DNA of 64,000 nt from Enterococcus quebecensis (lineage in GTDB: Bacteria; Bacillota; Bacilli; Lactobacillales; Enterococcaceae). This document shows, piece after piece, positions 1-9,606 of this stretch. The DNA is taken from the NCBI RefSeq assembly GCF_001730365.1, contig NZ_MIKB01000012.1, positions 124,001-188,000 of the forward strand, read 5' to 3'. Numbering within the stretch: position 1 is the stretch's first letter; each line of letters starts with the position of its first letter. The notes under the pieces are model-generated. The model ran no database searches and was not told the origin of the DNA. It saw only the letters and a list, made by a program, of their open reading frames with translations. Position numbers and translations under genes: made by a program.

Positions 1-786
1 TTTGTGATGATTCCAGAAAAAAATGGCTTAACAGACTTAACTATTTTACAAGAAGAACTAGATGAGACAACCGCTTGTTTTATTGTTCAACAACCTAATT
101 ATTATGGGGGCATCGAAAACGTAGAAGCGATTGAAGGAATGGTTCATGAGGCAAAAGCTAAATTTATTATGAGTGTGAATCCTGTGGCTAGTACTGTCCT
201 TAAAACAGCAGGGGAAGTAAATGCTGATATTGCTGTTGGCGACTCTCAACCCTTTGGCATACCGCTAGCTTTTGGTGGGCCATATATTGGTTTTATTGCA
301 ACGAAAGAAAAAATGATTCGTAAATTGCCTGGTCGTATCGCTGGAGAAACAGTAGATGAGGCCGACGATCGAGCGTTCGTATTAACTTTACAAGCTAGGG
401 AACAGCATATTCGTCGAGAAAAAGCCGCATCTAATATTTGTTCTAACCAAGCGCTATGTGCGCTAACAAATGCAGTGTATATGAGTACAATGGGCGCCAG
501 AGGAATTCAAGAAGTAGCGGAGCAATGTTATAGTAAAGCCCATTATTTAGCGGATCAGTTGACTCAAATTGAAGGAGTTCAGCGAAATTCAGACAGTCCG
601 TTTTTCCATGAGTTCTTGCTGACATTTCCTGTAACAAATGAAGTTATATTAACAAAACTTGAAGAACATGATATTCTTGGCGGTTATCCTACAGACAAAG
701 GAATACTGTGGTGTGTAACTGAAATGAATACGAAGGAACAAATGGATGAAGTCGTGTTATTGGTAAAGGAGGCGTGTAATCAATGA
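1..786 (+). CDS. gcvPA: Glycine dehydrogenase (decarboxylating) subunit 1, 3' part
   Basis: This is the C-terminal ~260 residues of the alpha subunit of the split glycine cleavage P-protein; the family is usually about 450 residues, so the start lies left of the window. With subunit 2 it decarboxylates glycine on PLP and passes aminomethyl to lipoyl-GcvH. Family-typical stretches visible are the GG(P)YIGF segment and the GRIAGET segment followed by RAFVLTLQAREQHIRREKA. The stop overlaps the start of gcvPB (ATGA), showing translational coupling. Confidence 0.93.
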   Translation, partial: FVMIPEKNGLTDLTILQEELDETTACFIVQQPNYYGGIENVEAIEGMVHEAKAKFIMSVNPVASTVLKTAGEVNADIAVGDSQPFGIPLAFGGPYIGFIATKEKMIRKLPGRIAGETVDEADDRAFVLTLQAREQHIRREKAASNICSNQALCALTNAVYMSTMGARGIQEVAEQCYSKAHYLADQLTQIEGVQRNSDSPFFHEFLLTFPVTNEVILTKLEEHDILGGYPTDKGILWCVTEMNTKEQMDEVVLLVKEACNQ

Positions 787-2228
787 AATTGATTTTTGAA
801 CGAAGTGTAGAAGGCTATTATAATGAAATGATTTCCCCTTGTGATGTACCGAATGTGGCACTTCCAGAAGAAATAAAACGTAAAAAAGAACTGCACTTAC
901 CATCATTACCTCAACCAGAGATTAGTCGTCACTATACCGAATTAGCAAATGCAACCTTTGGAATCAATGACGGTTTTTATCCATTAGGTTCTTGCACTAT
1001 GAAATACAATCCCAAGATCAATGACGAAATGGCTGCTTATCCAGCTTTTGCTGCGATTCATCCATTACAGCCGGAACATACCGTACAAGGTTCATTGGAA
1101 GTATTTACTACGACAGAAATGCTGTTAAAAGAAATTACTGGAATGAATGCTATTACTTTCCAACCCGCAGCTGGAGCTCACGGCGAGTTTACTAGTTTGT
1201 TAATGATTAAAGCCTATCATGAAAGAAATGGTCAACCGCAGAGAAATAAAATAATTGTTCCAGATTCAGCTCATGGCACAAATCCAGCCAGTGTTGCAAT
1301 GACAGGAATGATTACGGTGAATATTCCTTCTGATAAATATGGTTGTGTTGATATTGAGGCACTAAAAGAAGCCGTTGGTGAAGATACGGCAGGCTTAATG
1401 CTGACTAATCCTAATACAGCAGGTATTTTTGATAAAAACATTTTAGAAATTACGAAGATTGTTCATGATGCTGGCGGTTTGAATTATTATGACGGAGCCA
1501 ATTTAAATGCCATTATGGGCGTTGCTCGACCAGGAGATATGGGCTTTGATATTATTCATCTAAATTTACACAAAACTTTTTCAACTCCTCATGGTGGCGG
1601 CGGACCAGGTTCAGGAGCTGTCGGCTGTAAAACCATATTAAAACCATTTTTACCTAATTATTATCCAGTCAAAGATGGTGAGAACATTACGTTTACTACA
1701 CCAGAGCATTCGATTGGCATGGTGAAGGGATTCTACGGACAATTTTCAGTCTTTTTAAGAGCACTGACCTATATTTTATTTTTAGGATCAGAAGGTATTT
1801 CTTCGTCCTCTAAAGGTGCCGTGTTAAATGCCAATTACATGTTGCATGAATTAAAAGATATCTTTGAAGTACCATATGGCGATACATGTATGCATGAGTT
1901 TGTCATGAGTTTAGACAAATTAAAAAAAGAAACAGGCGTTACAGCGTTGGACATTGCCAAAGGGATTTTAGATCATAAAATGTATCCGCCAACGATGTAT
2001 TTTCCATTGACTGTACCAGAAGCATTAATGGTAGAACCGCCTGAGACAGAATCAAAAGAACGAATGGATGATGCGATTGCAGTTTATCGTAAGCTTTATG
2101 AGGATGCACATAAAAATCCAGAAGCTTTCCATGAGTATCCCTTACATGCTCAAATTCATCGAGTGGATGAAGTCAGAGCTGCGCGGCATCCAATTGTTCG
2201 CTACGAGTTTAAAGAGGAGATCATCTAA
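783..2228 (+). CDS. gcvPB: Glycine dehydrogenase (decarboxylating) subunit 2
   Basis: Beta subunit (481 aa, full family length) of the two-subunit P-protein. It holds the PLP-binding lysine in the NLHKTFSTPHGGGGPG motif (about residues 262-277) and the GSCTMKYNPK segment near residue 75. It acts with GcvPA, GcvH, GcvT and Lpd in the cytosol to turn glycine into CO2, ammonia and 5,10-methylene-THF. The ATG start overlaps the gcvPA stop by 4 nt. The one-carbon genes fhs here and folD at 51.7 kb would use its product. Confidence 0.95.
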   Translation: MKLIFERSVEGYYNEMISPCDVPNVALPEEIKRKKELHLPSLPQPEISRHYTELANATFGINDGFYPLGSCTMKYNPKINDEMAAYPAFAAIHPLQPEHTVQGSLEVFTTTEMLLKEITGMNAITFQPAAGAHGEFTSLLMIKAYHERNGQPQRNKIIVPDSAHGTNPASVAMTGMITVNIPSDKYGCVDIEALKEAVGEDTAGLMLTNPNTAGIFDKNILEITKIVHDAGGLNYYDGANLNAIMGVARPGDMGFDIIHLNLHKTFSTPHGGGGPGSGAVGCKTILKPFLPNYYPVKDGENITFTTPEHSIGMVKGFYGQFSVFLRALTYILFLGSEGISSSSKGAVLNANYMLHELKDIFEVPYGDTCMHEFVMSLDKLKKETGVTALDIAKGILDHKMYPPTMYFPLTVPEALMVEPPETESKERMDDAIAVYRKLYEDAHKNPEAFHEYPLHAQIHRVDEVRAARHPIVRYEFKEEII

Positions 2229-2263
2229 CTTGATGATCCAGTCTCTCTGAAAAAAAGTGACAT

Positions 2264-2306
2264 ATGACTGAGGCAAAGAACACCTCAGTCATGTTCTTTT
2301 ATTTTT
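2264..2306 (+). terminator. Intrinsic terminator between gcvPB and lpdA
   Basis: A 10-bp perfect inverted repeat (ATGACTGAGG at 2264-2273 with CCTCAGTCAT at 2283-2292) is followed by a T-rich run. It lies inside the apparent gcv operon, so lpdA may be expressed partly by readthrough or from its own promoter. Confidence 0.75.
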
Positions 2307-2344
2307 AGTGAGGTCATTTGACTTTATATAAAGGAGATGAAAAT

Positions 2345-3730
2345 GTGAGCTATGATTTAATCGTAATCGGTGCGGGTCCCGGTGGATATGTGGCAGCAAT
2401 CAAAGCTGCTCAATTAGGGATGAAAGTAGCGCTAGTTGAAAGTGACCGTGTTGGTGGAACGTGTTTAAATCGAGGGTGTATCCCAACGAAGACTTTATTG
2501 CACTCAGCTGAAAGTATCCGTAACATAAAGGATGCTGGAGAACACGGTATCCATATCAGTAATCTTCAAATAAATATAGAAGAAACATATGCAAAGAAAA
2601 ACGAAGTAGTTGATAAACTAGTTCAAGGAATCGAAAACTTAGTTAAGGCAAACAACATTCAGCTGATTTTTGGTGAAGCTAAAATTATCAACGCTGGTTT
2701 AGTCAAAATAGCTGATACAACGTATGAAACAGAAAAAATATTAATTGCGACAGGTTCAAAGCCGATGATTCCACCAATTCCTGGTAGTGAATTATCAGGT
2801 GTGGTGACAAGCAACGAATTATTGGCGCATCCCAATAACTATAAAAAACTGACGATTATCGGTGGTGGTGTAATCGGTGTAGAGTTTGCGACGATTTTTA
2901 ATGATTTTGGTTGTGAGGTTACGATTATTGAAACAGCAGATAACTTGTTGCCAAATTTTGATAGTGAGATTTCAAAAAAGATAGCGATGGTCTTAAAAAA
3001 ACAAGGAATTAAGGTGTTTACAAAGGCAGTTGTTACCAGTATCTCCAATGATCAGCAGTTGACATGTAGTTTTACGGCTAAAGGAAAAGAAGATACTGTG
3101 ACAAGTGAAGCAGTTTTGATTGCAACCGGACGAAAACCAAGTATTGAAGGATTGTTTGCTGCAGATCTAGAGATAAAAATGGAGAAACAAAGCATCTGGG
3201 TGAATGAAACCTTCGAAACATCAATTAAAGGCATTTATGCTATAGGGGATGTAGCTAGTCTGGGTGTTCAATTAGCTCATTTAGCTTCGGCTCAAGGAGT
3301 AAATGCTGTTTTGGCAATGAACCAACAACCACCAGAATATAATTTAGCTATAATTCCATCGTGTGTTTATACGACACCAGAAATTGCTTCTGTTGGTTTG
3401 ACGGAAGTAGAAGCAAAAGAAAAAGGTATTCAAACAAAAGTCGGTAAATATATGATGTCTGGTAATGGAAAAACAATGATTTCTGGTAATTCGTTAGGAT
3501 TCATTAAAGTAGTTGCGGACGCTGAAAGCGAAAAAATCATCGGTGCCCAATTAATGTGTGAGCGAGCAACAGATATGATCAGTGAATTTACAACGGCAAT
3601 CGTTAACGGTTTATCCATAAGTGAAGTAGCAGCAATTGTTCATCCTCACCCAACGTACAATGAAGGTGTGGGGGAAGCCTATGAAAATCTTTTAGGTCAT
3701 GGCATCCATACAATGCCTAAAAAACGATAG
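2345..3730 (+). CDS. lpdA: Dihydrolipoyl dehydrogenase (glycine cleavage L-protein)
   Basis: FAD/NAD-dependent flavoprotein (461 aa) that reoxidises dihydrolipoyl carrier protein. Visible are the N-terminal GxGxxG FAD site (GAGPGG), the redox disulfide motif GGTCLNRGCIPTK, the central NAD-binding GGGVIGVE, the GDV FAD motif, and the C-terminal catalytic HPHPTYNE. The frame is open further upstream from a TTG at 2318, but the GTG at 2345 sits 7 nt behind AAGGAGA and begins directly with the FAD fold, so it is the likely start. Its position after gcvPB implies service to the glycine cleavage system. Confidence 0.94.
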   Translation: MSYDLIVIGAGPGGYVAAIKAAQLGMKVALVESDRVGGTCLNRGCIPTKTLLHSAESIRNIKDAGEHGIHISNLQINIEETYAKKNEVVDKLVQGIENLVKANNIQLIFGEAKIINAGLVKIADTTYETEKILIATGSKPMIPPIPGSELSGVVTSNELLAHPNNYKKLTIIGGGVIGVEFATIFNDFGCEVTIIETADNLLPNFDSEISKKIAMVLKKQGIKVFTKAVVTSISNDQQLTCSFTAKGKEDTVTSEAVLIATGRKPSIEGLFAADLEIKMEKQSIWVNETFETSIKGIYAIGDVASLGVQLAHLASAQGVNAVLAMNQQPPEYNLAIIPSCVYTTPEIASVGLTEVEAKEKGIQTKVGKYMMSGNGKTMISGNSLGFIKVVADAESEKIIGAQLMCERATDMISEFTTAIVNGLSISEVAAIVHPHPTYNEGVGEAYENLLGHGIHTMPKKR

Positions 3731-3879
3731 AAAGATGGAAAGTAGTGTGAGATGTTTGGTACTATAATAGTGAAACTTCTGATTCGTTAGCTTTCGTTGT
3801 GTTGTTGGTTTGTGGGGAGAACAGCTCACAATTGATTGAGACAAATGAGTCAAAGATAAAAGAGAAGGAGAAAAAATAA

Positions 3880-5067
3880 ATGCTAACAGAAAAACAAAAA
3901 ATATTTGCTGAACGTTTGGAAGAAGAACTGATTCAAATTAGAAGACACCTACATCAAAATCCAGAAATTGGGATGAACTTACCAAATACTGTTTCTTTTG
4001 TAAAAGAGAAATTAACAGAATACGGCTATGAGCCTCAGTCATGCGGTGAATCAGGAATCACCGTACTTGCTGGAAAGAAAAGCGGAAAAACCTTTTTATT
4101 AAGAGGAGATATGGATGCTTTGCCGATTCAAGAATTAACCGACTTATCATTTAAATCTGAAAATGGTTATATGCATGCATGCGGTCATGATATGCATACA
4201 ACCATGTTATTAGGTGCTGCTAAAATTCTAAAAGAATATGAAGATGAGTTAGAAGGACAAGTAAAATTACTCTTTCAACCAGGTGAAGAAATTCTTTCGG
4301 GATCAAAAGACTGCATCAACGATCATGTATTGGAAAATCCCAAAGTAGATGCAGGAATGATGATCCATGTTTTCCCATTCAAAGGTTTCAAGTCAGGACA
4401 AATTATGCCGACACCAGAAGGCACTTTTATGGCTAGCGCCGATTGGTTTGAAATCAACATTAAAGGTCGAGGCGGACATGGTTCTCAACCAGAAACAGCG
4501 ATTGATCCAATAAATGTTGCTGTTCATATCTATACCGCTTTACAAGAGCTTTCCGCAAGAGAAATTGGTTCAGAAGAACGTTTTGTACTAACGATTGGAG
4601 AATTTACAGGAGGGACACCTGGTGCCTCAAATATTATTCCTGAAACGACCGTGATGAAGGGTACCTTGCGTACTTTGAAAGAAGAAGTGCGTGTGCAAGT
4701 GAAAAAACGGATGATAGAAATGGCTGAAAACATCGCAAAAGCTTTCAGAGCAGAAGCTCAAGTCGTCTTTACAAATGGCTGTACCACTAACTTAAATGAT
4801 CCTGAGCTAACGACATTTGCCAAAGAGTCGTTGACAGAAACATTTGGAGCTGATCGTATTGTGAGTATCCCTACCTCAACACCATTGATGGGCAGTGAAG
4901 ATTTTGGAGAAATCAGTCAGCTGATTCCAACAACAACTGTTCTTTTAGTTGCTTCCGAAGAAAATATCAATCTTCATAATCCAGCAATTGTTTTCGATGA
5001 GTCAGTCTTAGTTGAAGGAGCAAAAGTTTACGCAGATACAGCAATGTCGTGGTTGAAAAAGGACTAA
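3880..5067 (+). CDS. M20 family amidohydrolase (metallopeptidase)
   Basis: 395-aa zinc hydrolase of the M20D aminoacylase/hippurate hydrolase/N-acetyl-diaminopimelate deacetylase type. Metal-ligand motifs visible are LRGDMDALP, the ACGHDMH segment near residue 102, and the QPGEE motif near residue 139; a GRGGHGSQP stretch belongs to the dimerisation/lid domain. No signal peptide, so cytosolic. The start follows AGAAGGAG. The substrate cannot be decided from sequence; an N-acyl amino acid or peptide is expected. Family confident, specificity unknown. Confidence 0.85.
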   Translation: MLTEKQKIFAERLEEELIQIRRHLHQNPEIGMNLPNTVSFVKEKLTEYGYEPQSCGESGITVLAGKKSGKTFLLRGDMDALPIQELTDLSFKSENGYMHACGHDMHTTMLLGAAKILKEYEDELEGQVKLLFQPGEEILSGSKDCINDHVLENPKVDAGMMIHVFPFKGFKSGQIMPTPEGTFMASADWFEINIKGRGGHGSQPETAIDPINVAVHIYTALQELSAREIGSEERFVLTIGEFTGGTPGASNIIPETTVMKGTLRTLKEEVRVQVKKRMIEMAENIAKAFRAEAQVVFTNGCTTNLNDPELTTFAKESLTETFGADRIVSIPTSTPLMGSEDFGEISQLIPTTTVLLVASEENINLHNPAIVFDESVLVEGAKVYADTAMSWLKKD

Positions 5068-5111
5068 AATCCATGTTTAAATAAAATTTTACACGAAATG
5101 GAGGGGAAAAA

Positions 5112-6776
5112 ATGGTTAAAACAGATATTGAAATCGCCCAAGAAGCAACGATGTTGCCCATCATAAAAATAGCAGAAAAACTTGGTTTGACTGAGGAGCA
5201 ATTTGAATTATATGGAAAATATAAAGGGAAAATCGAAGTCGACAAAATCAAAGACAATAAAGAAGGCAAAGTTATTCTAGTTACTGCAATTACACCAACA
5301 CCTGCTGGAGAAGGAAAAACAACAACAGTCGTTGGTTTAGGGGATGCACTAAATCGAATGGGTAAAGATGCCATTATTGCTTTAAGAGAACCTTCTTTAG
5401 GGCCAGTTTTTGGTATAAAAGGCGGCGCCGCTGGTGGTGGATATGCGCAAGTAGTTCCTATGGAAGATATTAATCTACATTTTACAGGTGATTTCCATGC
5501 AATTGGTGCAGCGAATAACTTGTTGGCTGCGATTATTGACAATCATATTTTCCAAGGAAATGAATTAGGTATTGATAATCGTCGGATTACTTGGAAGCGA
5601 GCAGTGGATATGAATGATCGTCAGTTAAGACATATTGTTGATGGCTTAGGTGCGCGTGTCAACGGTGTGCCTAGAGAAGATGGATTTGAAATTACTGTTG
5701 CATCAGAAATCATGGCGGTTTTATGTTTATCTAATAATATTGAGGACTTAAAAAAGAATTTAGGAAATATCATTATTGGCTATACCTATGAAAACGAGCC
5801 TGTAACAGCGAGAGAATTGAATGCGCAAGGTGCGATGACGGCTTTATTAAAAGAAGCAATCAAACCTAATTTAGTTCAAACCTTAGAAAATAATCCAGCG
5901 CTGATTCATGGGGGACCATTCGCAAATATTGCTCATGGGTGTAACAGCGTTATCGCAACAAATACAGCTAGAAAATTAGCAGACTATGTAGTGACGGAAG
6001 GCGGTTTTGGTGCGGATCTAGGTGCGGAGAAATTCATCGATATTAAGTGTCGGAAATCAGGTATTCGTCCTTCTGCTGTGGTGGTTGTGGCAACTGTCCG
6101 AGCATTGAAGATGCATGGCGGTGTGGCGAAAGATCAACTTGGTATTGAAAATATATCAGCGTTAACCAAAGGCTTGCCTAACTTATTAAAACATATTGAA
6201 AATACAACGACTGTTTTTGGGTTGCCCACAGTTGTTGCCATTAATAAATTCCCAACGGATACAGATGCTGAACTTGAACTAGTGAAAGCCGAATGCCAAA
6301 AACGTAATGTTAATGTCGTTCTTTCTGATGTTTGGGAACATGGTGGTGCTGGTGGTGAAGAATTAGCAAAAGAAGTTGTTCGTTTAGCAGAAGAGGAAAA
6401 CCATTTCTCATTTGCTTATCCAGACGAATACTCCATTAAAGAAAAAATCAGCGCGGTTGTAGAGAAAGTCTACGGAGGAAATGACGTTCGTTATGAGCCG
6501 ATTGCAGATAGAGAAATCGCTAAGTTGGAAAAACTAGGCTTTGGCAAATTACCTATATGTGTGGCGAAAACACAATATTCATTTTCAGATGACCAGACAA
6601 AATTAGGTAGACCAACAGACTTTACGATAGCTATTAGTAATGTCAAAATATCGGCTGGGGCAGGATTTATTGTTGTGTACACAGGGACAGTAATGACAAT
6701 GCCAGGTTTACCGAAAAAAGCAGCATATGAAAAAATTGATGTAGATTCTGATGGGAAAATTGTCGGGCTATTCTAA
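5112..6776 (+). CDS. fhs: Formate--tetrahydrofolate ligase
   Basis: ATP-dependent enzyme (554 aa, typical length) making 10-formyl-THF from formate and THF. The P-loop-like [15 protein letters not shown] motif lies near residue 62, followed by [22 protein letters not shown], both hallmarks of the family. The start follows GGAGGGG. It sits in the folate one-carbon neighbourhood (gcv genes upstream) and provides formyl units for purine synthesis and initiator-tRNA formylation, complementing FolD. Confidence 0.97.
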   Translation: MVKTDIEIAQEATMLPIIKIAEKLGLTEEQFELYGKYKGKIEVDKIKDNKEGKVILVTAITPTPAGEGKTTTVVGLGDALNRMGKDAIIALREPSLGPVFGIKGGAAGGGYAQVVPMEDINLHFTGDFHAIGAANNLLAAIIDNHIFQGNELGIDNRRITWKRAVDMNDRQLRHIVDGLGARVNGVPREDGFEITVASEIMAVLCLSNNIEDLKKNLGNIIIGYTYENEPVTARELNAQGAMTALLKEAIKPNLVQTLENNPALIHGGPFANIAHGCNSVIATNTARKLADYVVTEGGFGADLGAEKFIDIKCRKSGIRPSAVVVVATVRALKMHGGVAKDQLGIENISALTKGLPNLLKHIENTTTVFGLPTVVAINKFPTDTDAELELVKAECQKRNVNVVLSDVWEHGGAGGEELAKEVVRLAEEENHFSFAYPDEYSIKEKISAVVEKVYGGNDVRYEPIADREIAKLEKLGFGKLPICVAKTQYSFSDDQTKLGRPTDFTIAISNVKISAGAGFIVVYTGTVMTMPGLPKKAAYEKIDVDSDGKIVGLF

Positions 6777-6788
6777 ATCAAAATAACT

Positions 6789-6833
6789 AAACCTTTCAAA
6801 CGATTGCATGAAGCAAATCATTTGAAGGGTTTT
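6789..6833 (+). terminator. Terminator downstream of fhs
   Basis: Inverted repeat AAACCTTTCAAACGATT against AATCATTTGAAGGGTTT (two non-Watson-Crick positions) ending in TTTT, 12 nt after the fhs stop. Confidence 0.7.
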
Positions 6834-6866
6834 ACTATGGAAAAACTTAAATAAAGAATAACTTCT

Positions 6867-6882
6867 ATGTGTCTTGACACAT
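6867..6882 (+). promoter_or_regulatory. NiaR-like operator 1 overlapping the -35 box
   Basis: Perfect palindrome ATGTGTC-TT-GACACAT. It contains the -35 hexamer TTGACA (6874-6879) of a near-consensus promoter whose -10 TAAAAT lies at 6897-6902 (17-nt spacer). A repressor bound here would block RNA polymerase. The half site resembles the TGTC-TT-GACA core I associate with the niacin repressor NiaR (YrxA) of Firmicutes; the regulator assignment is inference. Confidence 0.65.
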
Positions 6883-6914
6883 TGGTTCTTTTCTCGTAAA
6901 ATAAACAACGTCAG

Positions 6915-6930
6915 ATATGTCAAGACACAT
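6915..6930 (+). promoter_or_regulatory. NiaR-like operator 2 near the start codon
   Basis: Second imperfect copy (ATATGTC-AA-GACACAT) of the upstream palindrome, 48 bp downstream of it and just before the GGAGGAG ribosome-binding site. The tops of the two sites are also complementary over 13 nt, so the transcript could form a hairpin. Two spaced sites are compatible with cooperative or looped repression. Confidence 0.55.
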
Positions 6931-6941
6931 CGGAGGAGAAT

Positions 6942-7574
6942 ATGAAAAAGAATTCAGTTAGACATTTAACAATTGCGGCCTTATTGGTAGCAATGGGTAT
7001 CATTATTCCTATGGTTATGCCGAGAGTTACGATAGGACCAGCTTCGTTTACTCTAGCCAGTCACGTACCACTTTTTCTAGCAATGTTTTTTTCACCAGGA
7101 GTAGCTGTGGCCGTTAGTTTAGGTACAGGGTTTGGTTTTTTTCTTTCAGCAACACCGATCATTGCCTTAAGAGCACTTTCTCATTTATTGTTTGCAGTAA
7201 TAGGTGCCTTTTATTTACAGAAACATCCGACGATTGTTTTATCTAAAAATAAGTTTATTTTGTTTAATGGTCGTTTTCAATTATTTAATTTAGTGATTGG
7301 TCTTATACATTCTGTAGCAGAATTAGCTGTGGTAAGTGTTTTTTATACGATGGGAAATATGCCGGAAACCTATTATTCACAGGGATATATGTACTCGATC
7401 TTTTTGTTGATGGGAATTGGAGGACTCATTCATAGTTTAGTTGATTATAATATTGCTTATTTTGTTGCTCATGCATTAAGTAAACAGTTCGATATTCCAG
7501 TATTTAGTCAGGCTAAGAAAATGGAGAAAGTAAAAGTAGACATTCTTCCAAAAGAAAGCGAACCGATTATTTAA
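6942..7574 (+). CDS. niaX: ECF transporter S component, probable niacin transporter NiaX
   Basis: 210-aa hydrophobic protein with about 5-6 membrane helices and the small-integral-membrane character of ECF substrate-binding (S) components. It would use the shared EcfA/A'/T energising module, which is not in this window. The niacin assignment rests on two NiaR-like operators in its promoter plus overall resemblance to NiaX-type proteins. The start follows GGAGGAG. An S component of another substrate cannot be excluded. Confidence 0.7.
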   Translation: MKKNSVRHLTIAALLVAMGIIIPMVMPRVTIGPASFTLASHVPLFLAMFFSPGVAVAVSLGTGFGFFLSATPIIALRALSHLLFAVIGAFYLQKHPTIVLSKNKFILFNGRFQLFNLVIGLIHSVAELAVVSVFYTMGNMPETYYSQGYMYSIFLLMGIGGLIHSLVDYNIAYFVAHALSKQFDIPVFSQAKKMEKVKVDILPKESEPII

Positions 7575-7613
7575 AAAGCTGAGCAGCGTGTAAATCGCGC
7601 TGCTCAGCTTTTT
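7573..7613. terminator. Bidirectional terminator between convergent genes
   Basis: Long GC-rich stem AAAAGCTGAGCAGCG / CGCTGCTCAGCTTTT with A-tract on one side and T-tract on the other, serving the niaX gene on the plus strand and the sugar ATPase gene on the minus strand. Confidence 0.88.
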
Positions 7614-7618
7614 ACTGA

Positions 7619-8728
7619 TCAAGGTAATTTAATAACTTGTTCTGTTTCAGGATCAAAGAAATGAGCTTTACTGATATTAAAAGCTAAATCAACCATTTCT
7701 TCGGGCTTATGGAAATCACGGGCATCCACTTTTGAAATGAATTCAGTGTCGCCTAATTTTGTATAAAGCATTGTTTCAGCACCTAAAAGTTCAGAAACAA
7801 CAACTTCAGAACGAACAACAGCATCATTCATGGTATCTAGAGCAACTTGTTCACTGTGAATGTCCTCAGGTCTAATCCCAAAAATAACTGACTTTCCTTC
7901 ATAACCTTTTTCAACCAATAACTTGTTTTTTCCTTCTGGAATCATTAATTCTAAGCCGTGACCGTCACGGATCATACCGTTGTTTAATGTTACATTGAAG
8001 AAGTTCATAGCAGGTGAGCCGATAAATCCTGCAACAAAGACATTATTCGGCGTATTGTAGACTTCTTTTGGAGAACCAATCTGTTGAATAAAACCGTCTT
8101 TCATGATGACGATTCGATCCGCCATCGTCATTGCTTCTGTTTGATCATGAGTGACATAAATAGTAGTAGTTTCTAAACGACGATGTAACTTAGCAATTTC
8201 AGCACGCATGGCTACCCGTAATTTTGCATCTAAATTGGATAGAGGTTCATCCATCAAGAATACTTTTGCATCACGAACAATCGCTCGTCCCAAGGCAACA
8301 CGCTGGCGTTGACCACCAGACAAAGCAGCAGGTTTGCGTTTTAAGTATTCAGTTAGGCCTAAAATTTCAGCAGCATTCTCTACTCGTTGTTTGATTTCCG
8401 CTTTGTCATATTTACGAAGCTTTAAGCCAAAAGCCATATTATCAAAAACAGTCATGTGAGGATAAAGAGCATAGTTTTGGAAAACCATTGCGATGTCACG
8501 ATCTTTTGGCGCAACGTCATTCATTATTTTATCACCAATAGATAATTCTCCATCTGTGATATCTTCTAAACCTGCGATCATCCGCAATGTTGTTGACTTA
8601 CCACAGCCAGATGGTCCTACAAAGACAATAAACTCGCGATCTGCAATTTCTAAGTTGAAATCTGTCACAGAATAGTTTTCTGCATTATCATATTTTTTAT
8701 AGATATTTTTTAACGCCATTTCTACCAT
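7619..8728 (-). CDS. msmK: Sugar ABC transporter ATP-binding protein (MsmK/UgpC type)
   Basis: 369-aa ATPase of carbohydrate-uptake importers. Walker [11 protein letters not shown]-loop FQNYALYPH, signature [14 protein letters not shown], Walker [14 protein letters not shown]-loop YVTHDQTEA, then a C-terminal MalK-like regulatory OB domain (about residues 240-369). It stands alone without permease genes, as is usual for the shared MsmK ATPase of streptococci and enterococci that energises several sugar importers. The frame opens with a GTG at 8737, but the ATG at 8728 ([14 protein letters not shown]) matches family N-termini. Confidence 0.9.
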   Translation of the reverse strand: MVEMALKNIYKKYDNAENYSVTDFNLEIADREFIVFVGPSGCGKSTTLRMIAGLEDITDGELSIGDKIMNDVAPKDRDIAMVFQNYALYPHMTVFDNMAFGLKLRKYDKAEIKQRVENAAEILGLTEYLKRKPAALSGGQRQRVALGRAIVRDAKVFLMDEPLSNLDAKLRVAMRAEIAKLHRRLETTTIYVTHDQTEAMTMADRIVIMKDGFIQQIGSPKEVYNTPNNVFVAGFIGSPAMNFFNVTLNNGMIRDGHGLELMIPEGKNKLLVEKGYEGKSVIFGIRPEDIHSEQVALDTMNDAVVRSEVVVSELLGAETMLYTKLGDTEFISKVDARDFHKPEEMVDLAFNISKAHFFDPETEQVIKLP

Positions 8729-8769
8729 CGTCGTCACTCTTTTCTTTTTTATTGTATCCTAAGTATAAA

Positions 8770-8783
8770 TGAAAGCGCTCTAC
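8770..8783 (-). promoter_or_regulatory. Possible catabolite-responsive element (cre)
   Basis: TGAAAGCGCTCTAC, about 40 nt upstream of the minus-strand sugar ATPase gene, keeps the TGAAAGCG half of the CcpA cre consensus but the other half is degenerate. Placement before a sugar transport ATPase fits carbon catabolite control; weak on sequence alone. Confidence 0.35.
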
Positions 8784-8875
8784 AACTTCAACGGAAGGTT
8801 GCACAAGAAAGAAATCATTTTTTCGTCAAAGTGACAAACATTGAATCTTGCATGTTACTTTTTAGTGAAGGACTT

Positions 8876-8884
8876 TGTTATAAT
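8876..8884 (+). promoter_or_regulatory. Extended -10 promoter of mgsA
   Basis: TG-T-TATAAT, a consensus extended -10 element, lies 28 nt before the mgsA start with no good -35 box. Confidence 0.55.
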
Positions 8885-8911
8885 GAGAAAAAGAATGGAA
8901 TTGAGGGATAG

Positions 8912-9337
8912 ATGATGAAAATTGCAATGATTGCCCATGACCGAAAAAAAGAATTGATGGTCAAACTAGCTTCAGCGTATCAACCTATTTTAAAGGAACA
9001 TGAACTATTTGCTACAGGAACAACTGGTTTAAAAATTTCAGAAGCCACAGGACTATCAGTTCATCGATTTAAATCTGGACCTCTAGGCGGTGATCAGCAA
9101 ATAGGCGCAATGATCTCTGAAGATAAACTTGATATGGTGATTTTTTTACGAGATCCATTAGCTGCACAACCTCATGAACCTGATGTTACAGCGCTGATTC
9201 GTTTGAGTGATGTTTATGAAATTCCTTTAGCAACTAATATTGGTACAGCCGAAATTTTATTAAGAGGTTTGCAAGCAGGGTTTGCTGATTTTAGAAATGT
9301 AGTTCATGAATTAGATAATAAACCCTTGTCTTTCTAA
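8912..9337 (+). CDS. mgsA: Methylglyoxal synthase
   Basis: 141-aa cytosolic enzyme converting dihydroxyacetone phosphate to methylglyoxal and phosphate, a bypass that relieves sugar-phosphate stress. Family signatures: N-terminal [10 protein letters not shown], the phosphate-binding [17 protein letters not shown], and the catalytic Asp in [14 protein letters not shown]. Two ATG codons are in tandem (8912 and 8915) after GAGGGAT. Own extended -10 promoter; divergent from the sugar ATPase gene. Confidence 0.95.
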   Translation: MMKIAMIAHDRKKELMVKLASAYQPILKEHELFATGTTGLKISEATGLSVHRFKSGPLGGDQQIGAMISEDKLDMVIFLRDPLAAQPHEPDVTALIRLSDVYEIPLATNIGTAEILLRGLQAGFADFRNVVHELDNKPLSF

Positions 9338-9357
9338 ACATTTTTCGACAAACTTTG

Positions 9358-9386
9358 TTGCAGCAATGAAGGGAATATGCTATATT
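9358..9386 (+). promoter_or_regulatory. Promoter of the THF riboswitch-folT transcript
   Basis: TTGCAG (9358-9363), 17-nt spacer, TATATT (9381-9386), placing transcription start about 20 nt before the riboswitch core. Confidence 0.5.
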
Positions 9387-9486
9387 GCACATAGGCTTAG
9401 GCCTAAATAAAACAGAGTAGGAAATAAAGCGTTAAGTGCCGAAGGGATGGGATGTTGCCTTTCGGACGAAGGATATATAAGAACAT

Positions 9487-9606
9487 TGATTCAGCTGCAT
9501 GAAGCAGCCTTTGAGGAAAATAGATAATCTTCACATGGAACGAAAAACGTTCCACATTCAGATTCCTAATTTTCTAAAAGGCTAATCACTTCATTCCGCT
9601 TTTCTG
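9487..9606 (+). repeat. 120-bp tandem repeat, copy 1
   Basis: First of two adjacent, nearly identical 120-bp units inside the riboswitch. The unit encodes a hairpin GCTGC-ATGAA-GCAGC, then a long stem formed by GCCTTTGAGGAAAAT with ATTTTCTAAAAGGC enclosing TGGAACG...CGTTCCA, and ends with CATTCCGCTTTTCT. No open reading frame. It looks like structured RNA rather than coding sequence. Confidence 0.92.

Noticed and set aside
4967-5542. 191-codon open frame on the minus strand opposite the M20/fhs genes
   Set aside because: It spans the end of one well-supported gene and the start of another, is Pro/Ser-rich without domain features, and has no ribosome-binding site: an antisense shadow.
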